From Cytospora piceicola (lineage: Eukaryota > Ascomycota > Sordariomycetes > Diaporthales > Cytosporaceae), in contig JALQBC010000001.1 in NCBI GenBank assembly GCA_023375675.1, positions 1-64,000 of the forward strand: a stretch of 64,000 bases of DNA, written 5' to 3'. A program made the position numbers and the translations under genes. Every line of letters begins with the position of its first letter. Positions within the stretch are counted from its first letter, which is position 1. The notes beneath the pieces were generated by a model. It saw nothing but the letters and a program-made list of their open reading frames with translations, was not told the origin of the DNA and made no database searches. This document shows, piece after piece, positions 46,911-58,313 of the stretch.

Positions 46911-48820
46911 TCATCTAGCCTTCCGCCAGCGGAGGCAAACATCCCGATCTGGGAACATGGCGATGCTCCCCGCATAACGCAAATCATTCCGTGCCGGCCG
47001 ATCTGAGTTGGTGCCGTCCAGATTGGTCCATCCAACAAACTCAAGATCGCGCTTTGTCACGATAAGGGCCAGTGCCAACATAATCTCCATTTTGGCGAAC
47101 TGTCGTCCCGGGCATACCCAGTACCCGCCCCCTGCAGTTTGTCAGCCAACCGGGCAAGAGATTATGACCTGTAACAGAAAAGGGTTTGCTAACCATAAGG
47201 GAAAAAGGCGGTCGGCCTCCCACGCATGGCAAACTTTTTCAGGGACACCGTCTGCCCGGTCCGCTCATCCCGAGCTTCCTCCGTTCGGACGTGTCGATAG
47301 GCCCAGAACTGGCTAGCAGGGTGCCCTTCAACACCCCAGATCTTCTCGTCTAAGTGGGCGTTGGTTGTGCTTGCCGATACAATGGCGCCTGTCTCGGCCC
47401 AACACCCTGGCGAGAACTCGAAAGGACCACGGCGTACCTCTCGTGAGACACTGAATGACACGTGCAACCGCATGATCTCCGTGTAGATTGATAGCAGCAG
47501 CGGAAGTCCGAAGACGAGCTGCGCGTCCAATTCGCCGGTCTCGGTGTCAAGTGCCCCGGTCAAGATCTCTGATCGTAGCGCGGCAAGAAGTGAAGGGTCT
47601 TGAAGGAGCTCCGCCAGGGCCCAAGCCGTAATAGGTACCGAGTTTCCGTTGAGACTGGGTAATGAGGGTTTTCATTAGCATTATGACAGTTTCGAGACAA
47701 GAGGTGGAGGATGGATGTCCAGGGAGGCGTAGGGAGACCAAAAGATCCAACACTCACCCAAAGAGAGTAGCAGTTGTGTGTCCAGCAATAACATGGTCCG
47801 AAAAGCCCTGCTCGCGAAGCCAGCGCGCGCTTTCTCGCGACAGGCGAGAGCCAAAGTGCGGCTCCCAGAGACTCTGGGCGGGTGGGCCGTCCCAGTCGAA
47901 GTTAGCCCAAGCAGCATCTATATGCCTACGTACCATGGCGTGGATACGAGCCTTGATACGGGCATTTCGCGGCTGCAAAAAGGGAGGCAGCCCTCCGAGG
48001 AACCGGGGCGCCACCTCATCGTATTCCCAATAGCATTTCGTGAAGCCAGGATTGAGTTCGAAAACTTGAGTTCCAAAGAGGGTCTCAACCGCGCACTCGA
48101 ACATATGCGTTCTGACAGTTTCCAGCAGGCTCACTGTGGTCCATCCGTCGTCAACATCTACCACTTGTTGATCGAGTCGTCCCAAGAAGCGGCGTGAAAA
48201 TTCGGCCACCAGGGCCCCCGAGTGCTTCGTGTCAGTTAAGTAGTCGGTGTAGAGGCCATTGTGGTTGCGCCAATACCTTTTTTCTGGGTCTAGGTTCTCG
48301 GATCCGGGCAAAGGCTTCGCTAATCTACCAGATTTGTCCTCCCGGAACTTGGCCAACTCGGCTTTAGTCATTCCCCATTGCTTGCCCATGAGGATGAAAT
48401 GGAGGAAGTCCCCATCGAGAATCTCGGGTGATCCAAACAATCTCTGGATATTTTGTTGGCCGGCAACGAAATAGAAAGGCCGAAGACCAATATAGGACTT
48501 GATAACGTCACTATTGGTAGACTTGAATAGTTCGCTGTACGTATGAGTGTCAGAGTAGCCAGGGAAATGTGCAAGTACAATAGGGAATCTCACCTCACTC
48601 GGTCCAGAAAAGCCCCCATATCCGTCAAGCAGTGGATTGTATTGGATACATAGGGGATCGTTTCCGGTACGTATGGGATGTGGCGTCCATTGGTTCTTGG
48701 GGGTGATGTCGCTTGGCCGAGTGCCCACGTCAGCAATAATACCACGCCGAGAGCCAAGATTACTTGACCAAAAGAATATGATAGCAACACCGACAAAGCT
48801 GAATCGTTGATTGCGTCCAT
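46911..48820 (-). CDS. Cytochrome P450 (CYP7/CYP8-like heme loop), 561 aa, four exons
   Basis: Exons 48820-48594, 48534-47758, 47654-47194 and 47131-46911, all with GT-AG introns in phase. An N-terminal anchor (SFGQVILALGVVLLLTWAL) places it on the ER. The I-helix region reads AGHTTATLFGLNGNSVPITAW, lacking the usual AGxDT but like the NxN pattern of CYP7/8-type enzymes. ExxR is EIMR in IYTEIMRLH. The heme loop, created by the last splice, is FFPYGGGYWVCPGRQFAK with the Cys ligand. The family pattern PYGGGxxxCPGR is found in several fungal meroterpenoid and diterpene clusters. It probably hydroxylates or oxidises the prenylated scaffold. TACCTAGGTA lies 295 bp upstream of the start. Confidence 0.92.
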
Positions 48821-50023
48821 ATTGGCGTACTATAATGACCAAAGGAACCACTGAGTAACAGACTGTGAAGATTGAAGTTGGAAGGGGAAAGAAAGACCGT
48901 GAGGCACAGAGTAAGCGGGGGACCGTTTGACCCGGAAAACTCTCAGCTCGGTAGGCACCGAACTCTCTACCACCTCATATGACTCCCAAATTAGGGCTAG
49001 GGCTGGAGTAAATATCATGCCAATCGAACCTAGTGTTCCTCCTCATCACTGGCTGAACTGCATAAGGATAAACACTGTACTGTACGGCACATGATCATGC
49101 ATGCACATGTACTGTACCTAGGTAGTGTACTGTGTACTGTGTACAATTGGGCATTCCTTGTCGACCAACCGACAGAACCAACACGTACATACTTGATCCT
49201 TCAGTAGGAATGTTCGGCCCTTTCAGTTGCATGGAATCATGCTGAGCTTACGTGTATCCATGCATATGTGAGGCGTAGTTAGGCGAGGAACCGAATATGC
49301 AGTTGGGAAACCGAAAGAGAAACTTTTAACTACATGTGGCTCAAGTTCTTCCACCCCCTCTCCCCCTTCACAAGATAAGACCAGAAAACAGAACGGGGCC
49401 TTACTGTGGATAATGCATATCAGATAGACCAGTGCTTATGCGCCCCTGTGCTCAAAGACTCACTGAGACAAGCCATTCTGTGCACATATCGGAATATAAT
49501 GGGTCGTTGTAGTACTGTTGTATATCTCTAGAATCATATGAGCCGCAGCGGAAGTAGCCCGATTGAAGTTGCTACACATGTACGGTACCGCATAACAACA
49601 CCTTGGTACCCCACTTTTCTCGACGCATCATATACTAATAGTAGCGATCATGTCTGCTTTTGGACTTATCACTATCCAGACAGCCAGATAAGAAACAATC
49701 AAGAGCTCTCGGGGGGCAGAGTGCGGTAATTGTTACACCCTGTCGCTTACACCCTGTCGGGCACGGATCATTGAAAGCACCGTGATACTTTAAACGAGTC
49801 TAAGCGAAGCTACGCGAGAATAAGCGACGCGCTAACAGCAAACGAAAAGACTAAACTTATACTAGTATCTTCGAGGTAACGCTCCGGTTGCTAGGGCTCC
49901 CTCTTAAAAACATCCCTAGTTAAACCTTTAAGAACTCGGGTACGGCTGTACCGGCCTCTCGCCGGACGAGCTAGCCGGCCCTTTTACGATTAAAAAAGAA
50001 TAAATAAAAAAGGATAGTGTTTA
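48821..50023. other. P450 upstream region and a possible solo LTR
   Basis: Contains TACCTAGGTA at 49115-49124 within GTACTGT-rich sequence. From 49731 the sequence reads TGTTACACCCTGTCGC followed by a second ACACCCTGTCG, a typical start of a fungal LTR, and runs to about 50010 without a gene. I could not find the far end or a target duplication. Confidence 0.4.
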
Positions 50024-50270
50024 CCTTCCGTTAAGAAGGTTAATATTTATTTTATAAGGCAGGCGAGTATATAGAAAATGTTACCTTTAAGATTTATACT
50101 ACCTGTTTTTAATTCTGATTAGCTTTAAATTATAATTATACTAATTTACTATAGTACCTGTTTAAAGGATCTGATTAGCTGTTAAAAGCAGTGATTTTAG
50201 CTGTCGAAAAGTTAAGAGAACTAGAGATTATAAAGCCTTTTAATACCTGCCGGAAGACTTACTATCGCAG
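50024..50270 (+). mobile_element. Truncated head of a TAAG-array element (fragment E)
   Basis: Begins with the terminal hairpin CCTTCCGTTAAGAAGG (50024-50039) and follows the head sequence of copies A, B and D (GGCAGGCGAGTATATAG, GAGAACTAGAGATTATAAAG, CCTGCCGGAAGACTTAC). It then stops where LTR-like sequence begins at about 50272, so it was cut by a later insertion or rearrangement. It carries RIP-type changes. Confidence 0.75.
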
Positions 50271-50271
50271 A

Positions 50272-50458
50272 GGAGAGTGACCTTTATAAAGGACTAAAAG
50301 CTACCGGCCTTACTACGTTAAGGTTAATTAAGAGTAAGCCCGAAGGCCTATACTCTTAAACGACCGTCGGCTATAGAAATAAAGGTAAAGAGATAAAAAG
50401 AATAATATTTAAGTTTAATTACGTTAAGATAAGTATAGGTAGTAAAACTTTATTATAC
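50272..50458 (+). mobile_element. Partial LTR, family 2
   Basis: Matches, in inverted orientation, the segment ending at 51280 (TCGCAGAGG...AAAGGACTAAAAGCTACCGGCC...AAGCCCGAAGGCCTA). About 187 bp are present and the remainder is missing where copy C starts. The starting TA would be TG before RIP. Confidence 0.6.
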
Positions 50459-50840
50459 TAGGGAACGGCGGTACGACCGCCTGCCGAGAAGGCCTTCTGT
50501 TAAGAAGGATTGCAAACTTAATAGATACTTAGTTAGATAGTTAGATACGCCGCTTAAGCTACTTTAAATCCGATAGAGTAACGCTTAAACTTATTTACTA
50601 GCTTATTAACTTACTTTACTTACTTATTTATTTACTAGCTTATTTACTAGCTAACTAACCTATTTATTAACTTATTTACTTACTAACTTACTTTTAATTT
50701 AACTACTTTCTAATTTACTTACTTACTTACTAACTAGCTTACTTAGTTACTTACTTACTTACTTAATAATTAAAAAACTAAATTACTAGCTACTTTACTA
50801 ACTACTTTACTAGCTAATTTACTAGCTAACTTACTAGCTA

Positions 50841-50874
<34 letters not shown>

Positions 50875-50978
50875 CTACTTACCTACTTACCTACTTACCT
50901 AGTTACCTAGTTACCTAGTTACCTAGTTACCTAGTTACCTAGTTACCTACTTACTTACTTACTTATTTACTTACTAAT

Positions 50979-51280
50979 AACGCGGTAGCTAGTAGTACTA
51001 GACCTATTAACCCTATATCGGTGTCTTTTAAAAGGCATCTCGAGTGCTCGTTTTAATTACTCTTTTTATTTAAATAAGAACAATATATAACGAAGTTTTA
51101 CTGCCTATACTTATCCCGACGTAATCAGACCTAAACATTATCCCTTTCGTCTCTCTGCCTTTATTTCTGTAGCCGACGGTCGTTCGAAAGTATAGGCCTT
51201 CGGGCTTACTCTTAATTAACCTTAACGCAGCGAGGCCGGTAGCTTTTAGTCCTTTATAAGGGTCACTTGCCTCTGCGACA
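50979..51280 (-). mobile_element. Solo LTR, family 2 (about 300 bp)
   Basis: On the minus strand it starts TGTCGCAGAGGCAAGTGACC at 51280 and is followed on the plus strand by CTAAC. It shares about 190 bp with 50272-50458 in inverted orientation. It is less mutated than that copy. The left boundary is approximate; a CTAAT near 50974 may be the mutated partner of the CTAAC duplication. Confidence 0.6.
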
Positions 51281-51289
51281 CTAACTTAT

Positions 51290-51472
51290 TATAAAACGTT
51301 AGCTTACAGTTAAGAATCTAGTAGGTGCTTAAAGGAAGTATTATTCAAGCTATTTTAAAAGGAGAGAGAATGCTTAAAAAGGCTAGGTACTTAAGATAAC
51401 TAAATATATTAAATAGTAACCTATATATCGGTAACTAATCCTACACGCCTTAAAGGGCACTAGCTTATAATA
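51290..51472 (-). mobile_element. Solo LTR, family 3 (183 bp)
   Basis: The inverted counterpart of the 183-bp LTRs at 51727 and 53165, with exactly the same length. It is flanked by CTTAT (51285-51289) and CTTAC (51473-51477), a 5-bp duplication with one C-to-T change. It probably arose by recombination between the LTRs of a full element. Confidence 0.78.
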
Positions 51473-51726
51473 CTTACTTAATAATTAATTAACTAACTTA
51501 CTAACTACTTTATTAACTAACCTACTAGCTAACCTACTTACCTACCTACTTACTTACCTATTTATTTACTTACTTACTAGCTAATTTACTAACTACTTTA
51601 CTAGCTAATTTACTAGCTAACTTACTAGTTAACTTACTAACTAACTTACTTACTTACTTACCTACTTACCTACTTACCTACTTACCTACTTACCTACTTA
51701 CCTACTTACTTACTTACTTACTTACC

Positions 51727-53347
51727 TGTTATAAGCTAGTGCCCTTTAAGGCGTATAGGATTAGTTAGCGGTATATAGGATATTAATTAGTATATTTAGT
51801 TATTTTAGGTACTTAGCTTTTTTAATTATTCTTTTTCTTTTTTAAGTAGCTTAAATAATACTTTTAGTAGGTACTTATTAGATTTTTAACTATAAGCTAG
51901 CCTTTTATATTTATTTAAGCTCTTTTTTTAACCGGCCTTATTAAAATCGTATTAAATGTTACAGAAAAGCCGTTTTTATTTATTATAAAATTAAACCGAT
52001 AAGTTCTTTCTTTTCTTAAATAGTTAATATATTATAAAAACTTATAGTTATAGCTAGTCTTAATATATACGAAGTTTATAATAAATAGAAATATTATTAA
52101 GAGTTTTTAAGTTTAGTTTTTCTATATATTTAGTTAACTAAATAGCTTTTTATAAACGTTATTTTTACTATACGTTTTATATATTATAAGCTTAGATAAT
52201 TAGCCGGCTACTTTTTTTAGTATATAAATAAGATTTTAAACGAACTTTATTAATAGCAGAAAGCTATACTCCGCTTTATTATTATAAAACTAAGCGTAAA
52301 GAGAATAGGTTTATATATAAATCGGTAAAAGTAAACCGTTTTTAAAATTAAGGCTAAAGCTTAACTTAATAATTATAAAATTATCCTTTTAACTATAAAT
52401 ATATCGTATATAGTATATAAACGGCTAAAAAAAAAACGTAGCTAGATATTTACTTTAAGTTTATTAGCTGTTTACGTAGTTTTAACAGAGTGTTTTTCTC
52501 TTTTAACTCTTTTATACCGACTACTTCTACTATCTTTAATTTAAACTACCCCGATCTGATATATATCGATACCGTATAAGTTCCGAAAAGATAATATTAT
52601 ACTTACGGTAATATAAATTACCTTCGATAAGATTATCTAAAGTAGAAGCGGGGCAAGACGAATATATCTATAATAAGGATTACAGAAGGTAACGATTTTA
52701 ATTTTAAATAATAAATTTAAATTAAAGCGTTATATATAAAAGGTACGAACCGAAATCGGACCGTCGTTAGTTAAAGTACTATAAGGTTACGTTACTTAGC
52801 TAGATTTCTATAGTAGTACTATTAACGATATTCTTTAAATACTTATAGCGGCCTTATAGTATATATAGCGATTTAATTAGCTAAATAAGGTAGGTATATT
52901 TTTTAACCTTCCGTTAAGCGTATAGTAAAGGATATATATATATTAATTAAGCGATCTTTTAAAAAAGAAGTACTTTATCTATACTAGCTTAAGATTAAAA
53001 CTATTATTTTAGTTAAAAAGCGTTTTACAGTATAATAAAGAACTGTATATTTATAGCGTTATAACGTTTTCGAAACTTTATATTACCTTTTATTTCTTTT
53101 AACACGAACGTATTCTGTAATATCTCGTAATATATTTATATCGTATTAATAGAAAAAAGGGATATATTATAGGCTAGTGCCTTTTAAGGCGTATATGATT
53201 AGTTATCGGTATATAAGATGCTAATTAGTATATCTAGTTATTTTAGGTACTTAGCCTTCTTAGGTATTCTCTCTCCTTTCTAAGTAGCTCGAATAATACT
53301 TTTAGTAGGCACTTACCAGATTCCTAACCGTAGGCTAGCCCTTTATA
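51727..53347 (+). mobile_element. Short non-autonomous LTR element (TRIM-like), 1.6 kb
   Basis: Two 183-bp direct LTRs, 51727-51909 (starts TGTTATAAGCTAGTGCC) and 53165-53347, enclose 1255 bp of AT-rich interior with no open frame. TTACC stands directly before (51722-51726) and after (53348-53352) the element, a 5-bp target-site duplication taken from the host array. Too short to encode gag-pol even before mutation. Confidence 0.83.
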
Positions 53348-53510
53348 TTACCTACTTATTTACCTACTTACTTACTTACTTAATAGCTAACTTACTAAAT
53401 AGCTTACTTACTTACTTATCTACTTACTTACTTATTTACGTACTTAATAGCTAATTTACTTACTTAATAGCTAATTTACTTACTAGCTAATTTACTAGCG
53501 AACTTACCTG

Positions 53511-53543
<33 letters not shown>

Positions 53544-53601
53544 CTATTTAATTACTTATTTACTTATTTAATAGCGAATTTACTTACTAGCTAACTTACT
53601 A

Positions 53602-53638
<37 letters not shown>

Positions 53639-54381
53639 TTAACTTAATTCGAATCTAAAGGCTTATATAAGCCTTTAGTAAAGAAAAAGAAAGGGAAAGT
53701 CTAGGGTTCGGGTTAAGAACCTTAAGAACCTAGAGAATTAAAACTATTAGCTCTAATAGTAGACCTACTTTAAGGGCTACGATTTAATTAAATATACCGT
53801 TTAATAGCCCTTCTTCTACATATTCAGATTTAGGTACTTACGTCTTAATCGGATTAAAACTCGAGCGTACATTTTAGTTCGAACTTAAGGTCTCCGGTAA
53901 AGAGGAAAGGAGGGAAAGGCTAGGGTTCGGGTTAAGAACTTTAGAAACCTAAGGAATTAAGACTATTAGCTTTAATAGTAACCCTAATTTAAAGGCTACG
54001 GTTTAATAAAATATACCGTTTAATAGCCCTTTTTCTAAGGATTCAGATTTAGGTAAGTACGTTTTAATCGGATCAAAACTCGAGCGTGTATCTTAGTTCG
54101 AAGCCTTATCGTAAGTCTGACCTTATCTAGACCTTAAAGTGACCGTAAGCCTTCCGGCAGGCATTAAAGGCCTTACAATGTCTAGTTCTCTTAGCCGTTC
54201 GACGGCTAAAAACACTGCTTTCAGCAGCCAATCAGATCCTCTAAACGGGTGCTGTAGCGAATCAGCATGATTGTAATTCAGAGCTAATCAGAATTAAAAA
54301 CAGGTGGCACAATCTCAAGGGCAACAATTTCTATGTGCTCGCCCGCCTTGTAAAACAAACATCAACCTTCCTAACGGAAGG

Positions 54382-54928
54382 CACTTCTCTTACCACTCAT
54401 ACTCTCCTAGGACGGGAGACGGGTTCTAAGGAGAGGGGCTTAGACTTAACACCGTGAACCTTGAAAACTTGATGCTGGCTTTTGTGCCGGATTTGAGTGT
54501 GGTATTATAGACTATTAGTTTGCATAACTTGAGTTGATTACTGGAATCCTTATTCCAGTGTAAGTGTTGCTAAAAACAAATGTTCTGCATCAAGGATTTT
54601 GAAAAGCCCAACATTGAAACCGAGGTGGTTGTAGGGGCTGTCACTGGATTCCTTCTAAACTTGTCTGCAACATCATAGTATATATCTCAAGTCCTCCAAA
54701 GTGATCAGGTAAAGTGTCTGCATGGCCTTCGATATTTGATTACACTTAAACTAACTATATGGGTTTCCTCGATCCAAACACTGAGACTATATAAGTCAAG
54801 GAATAGACTGTGATCACCTTGGAAGCTATGGGTAAGGTATGCGGATTGTTGACCTTCGACCGACATCTGTAAGTAGACTTCTCGGAGTCCCAAGTTTCTC
54901 CCTAATAAAGTCTCGAGGTCTCCTTTGT
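54382..54928. other. Intergenic region downstream of BBE 2
   Basis: Normal-composition sequence between repeat copy C and the end of BBE 2. No gene or motif recognised. Confidence 0.5.
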
Positions 54929-56659
54929 TCACCGCCCCAGCTTAAACCCTCCCGGTACCAATGTCTGGAATACGAGCTGCGGGTCGTAGCGTGCCCGAAC
55001 TTCCTTCATCTTCAACACATTTTCAGGACCGTAACTGTTCAATACAGGCTGGCTGTAGCTCGCATCATTGGCAAATAGATAGTCCACTTCCAATCCCCGC
55101 CCTAAAGCAGCATTCCAGATAGCGTCACGGACGACGAGCGTGTCGTTATGTGCCGCAAGGTCGGACGAGGACTCATACCAACCTACATCTAACACAAACC
55201 AAGTCTGATTGACAGCCGAGAGTCCAAAAACATTCCCACCGCGCTCTTGACCGGCGAGGACTGCGCTGGCCGAAATAGGCTGCAGGCCGATGGCAAGGGA
55301 CCCTTCTGTAAGTGACTCGATCGGCGCCAAATTCATGGCTGACGTTGTGATATTATTGATAGCCTCGTATAGCGTCGCGTTGGGCAAGAAGCTCGTCGTA
55401 AACCAGTCTAAACGGGGAACGTCGGGTACGTACTGGCCGCCCAACATTTCGGTGAGTGTCTGGATATGGGTGGTATCGCCAGTGGTCGGGATAGAGTAGA
55501 AGGGTGCAAAGGCGGTGGGGTTCATCTCAGGCTTTAGATATACCATGTCAAGAACGGCACCATCGCTTGCGTTTGTAGTGAAAGCCTGAAGCATAATGTT
55601 GGCGTAGGGATCTTTGTTTGGAGCAGCTTGGTACTGAGCCATAGCAGCGTAGAGGGCTGGCAGCTGGTCGAGAGAATAGTACTTGAAGCCACCCCATACT
55701 AGATGGATAGGATATGTATTAATCTTGAACGAGGTGACAATGCCTATGACACAGTATGAATTTTAGCCCGAGAACCTATAGACATGGGGCTTTCACTGAC
55801 CAAAATTATTAGCTCCGCCTTTCAGCGCCCAATGCAGGTCAGGATGTTGGTGGGCACTTGCAATGACTAGTGACCCATTTGCAAGCACCACCTGTGGCTT
55901 GGTCAGTATTACATCTAGAAAAGAGCAGCGACGACATCGGTGAGACCAACCTCATGTTCAACCACATTATCGCAGCCTAGGCCATATAGATCCGATAAGT
56001 ATGACAGGCCGCCTAGAGTGATTCAGACGGTGTCAGCAGTTATTCAAATAAGGAAGGACGGATTGTTTGTGTTGTATACCTACTTTGGAGGAGAAATCCG
56101 CCAACTCCAACATTGAGATCTCTCGCACCAACAGCGGTGACATTGTAGGTGTTGAGGGCATTGTAGACTGTGCCCCATGTATTACCCGCACCAACCTTAA
56201 CCGTGTTCGAAGCAGCATCGTAGCTCACTTCGTTGAGAGCAGCTAAGTCAATGAGGACACCGTTGTCGATATTCGCTGCCCCAGGGGAAGGACTATGACC
56301 ACCAGAACGAATAGCAAACGGGACTTTCTCTTTCACCAGGAGCTTCACGATAATCTGGATCCCTGATGCAGTAGCGGGCTGTATGATGCACGAGGGACTA
56401 GCACGAGCGGTAGCGGACCTATATCACGTTTGTAAGGTCAGCATTCAACCAGGAAGTGCGGAAGAAGATATTTAACAGACCAGTTCTCGTTGGCCAGAGA
56501 GCTGTAATTCGTGCTAGATGGTACATAGACTGCCTCTGGCATTAGGTGTGCCAGCTTTCTGCATGTACTGTCCACAATACCTTGCTCGGAGACGGGGCTG
56601 ACTGCTGTGGTTCCAAGAACCAGCGTAGTCACTGCAGCAACTAGAAGTAACAAAGACAT
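54929..56659 (-). CDS. BBE-like FAD-linked oxidoreductase 2, secreted, 493 aa, five exons, altered glycine loop
   Basis: Exons 56659-56481, 56418-56084, 56012-55951, 55891-55801 and 55743-54929. The first four introns match oxidase 1 in position and phase; the fifth intron of oxidase 1 (before WDWFTT) is absent. The signal peptide is [28 protein letters not shown] carries His101 for covalent [24 protein letters not shown] and [12 protein letters not shown] are present. The glycine loop, LGGG in the paralogs, reads LQSG here (Gln171-Ser172 in place of two Gly), and the exon length is unchanged. The rest is well conserved with oxidase 1 ([24 protein letters not shown]). It may have altered FAD binding or substrate. 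A repeat island separates it from the core cluster. Confidence 0.9.
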
Positions 56660-58313
56660 AGCGTCAGATTTGATCTCAATTGGTTTGGCAATGATTTGAG
56701 TGCGCCGTTGGATCCCAAAAGAATTATCAATTATTTCCCATGACTTTCTTATATATATACGCTGCGAATTGAGACACTTGTTTGCTTGCGCTAGATCCGT
56801 GAATCCTTCAATTCCGGGCGGTCCACAGATTGGGGGCGATCGGGGGCGGCTGGGGGCGGTTGGGGGCATTTAGTCCCTTGCCATCTGCCCAGAAGGGACA
56901 TACTAGGAAAGAACTTCGGTACTCAATCAAAAATTCGGCTTGTCGGCATGATCCTAACCGTCAGGAAAATGTTGGCAGATTAGGATCCAACGTAGCATAT
57001 CAGCCCATTGACGCTATTCCGCTGGCCGGCGTGGCTCCACCGCAGTACTGAGCCCTGGTCTTTCTGTGTCTTGAATCCTCAATCGTGAGATTGGTGAGAT
57101 TCTACCTAACCCGGATACCGAGTACCCGAGCAGGCTGCGACAAAAAGCTTGTTCAAGGGTGCAGACTTCCAGCCAACAGTCACCATCCTTCATGCATGGG
57201 ATCCCACCTTCCTAATTCTTCGGTTGCACTTACACCAGTAGCAAGTACCAGTACATCGCTATCTGTCTATTGAAGGCCCAGTCAAGCCGCGCTACCCTTT
57301 TAGCCGCTGATTTATCCGGATACAAAATCCCATGGGATGATACGCTAACCACAGTGAGCCCGTCGTTGCCCAAGACGCGGTTGACGCTGCCCAATATTGA
57401 AGTACATCCTAGCGACCGTCAGTACACCAAGATTCTACATTTCACAAACATACACAATATGGGAAGGCGCCAAAGAGTAAAGTGGCACAGATACGGGGTC
57501 GGGAATGTTAGTGGAGTCGCGGTACCTCGCGAGAGCACGCCCCCGGGCGCTGAACGACTTTGGCATTAGGTGTTTCATTGAGATGCGCTTGGGGAGCCAA
57601 GACCAGACACAATGTGATTCTACGTCCGTGTAACACGAGATATTCGTGCTGTTGGCGATATATAGAGGTGATATTAACACACTTGTCATTACATCCCGTT
57701 CTCGTTCAATGTTCCCAGACGAACCCTCCCCTCCAGACGCCCCCCACCCTCTCACTCCGGCCTGAGATCAAACCGAGGACTTGCATGCCCGGGTATTTCG
57801 ATAGTACTTTGATGTCTCTCTGGACGGTCGTAAATAAGAGACAGCCCGCTAATTCTCAACATATCATTCATTTGCCTTTGATCTCCGTCCCACAAGATCT
57901 TTCCTTCCTGCCTCTATCTCACCGACTGATGTTCATGACCAAGCAACACACTAATAGTTAAAAATAAGCGCTCCCAGTCTGATCAGAAAATAAGGAAGGG
58001 AAGACCATGTTCTTGTCTTATGATTATGACCGTGATTATATAGAACGAAACCAAAGATGAGGATTGCAAGGACTCAAAACTCAAGTTCGCAGATTTCCGT
58101 TTCGGGAATAACCCGGAATACTTTTCGTTGCCAGGATCTCGATTGAATAGATAACGCTGTGAGAGGACAAAGTGCACAGTGTGCCCTGACTGTGCTGGAT
58201 CTTCGGGTTCCTGATATACCGATATCGTGGGATGCCGTATCTCCTATAAAGACAGGATAGTCCCCAGGTGCCGTGTGTTGAAATGTCACATCTGTAACAA
58301 AGACTAACTAAGT
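56660..58313. other. Divergent intergenic region (1.65 kb), no gene
   Basis: Between the BBE 2 and P450 start codons. A short G-rich array of GGGGGCGGTTGGGGGC-like units lies at 56830-56868, about 180 bp upstream of BBE 2. Only short chance frames occur elsewhere. Confidence 0.5.

Larger units (their letters stand above)
50461..54381 (-). mobile_element. TAAG-array repeat element, copy C, interrupted by LTR elements
   Basis: The same element family in reverse. The tail end (GGGAACGGCGGTACGACCGCC) is at 50461, a single arm of the tail hairpin at about 50548-50584, then TTAC arrays, and the head at 53640-54381 closing with CCTTCCTAACGGAAGG (54366-54381). The two direct head repeats (about 53690-53880 and 53890-54090) are kept. 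The arrays are split by three LTR insertions, which explains the greater length (3.9 kb). Confidence 0.78.

Noticed and set aside
56830..56868. G-rich GGGGGCGG array as a quadruplex regulatory element of BBE 2
   Set aside because: Only a short run; position is suggestive but nothing else supports a function, so it is mentioned in the intergenic note only.
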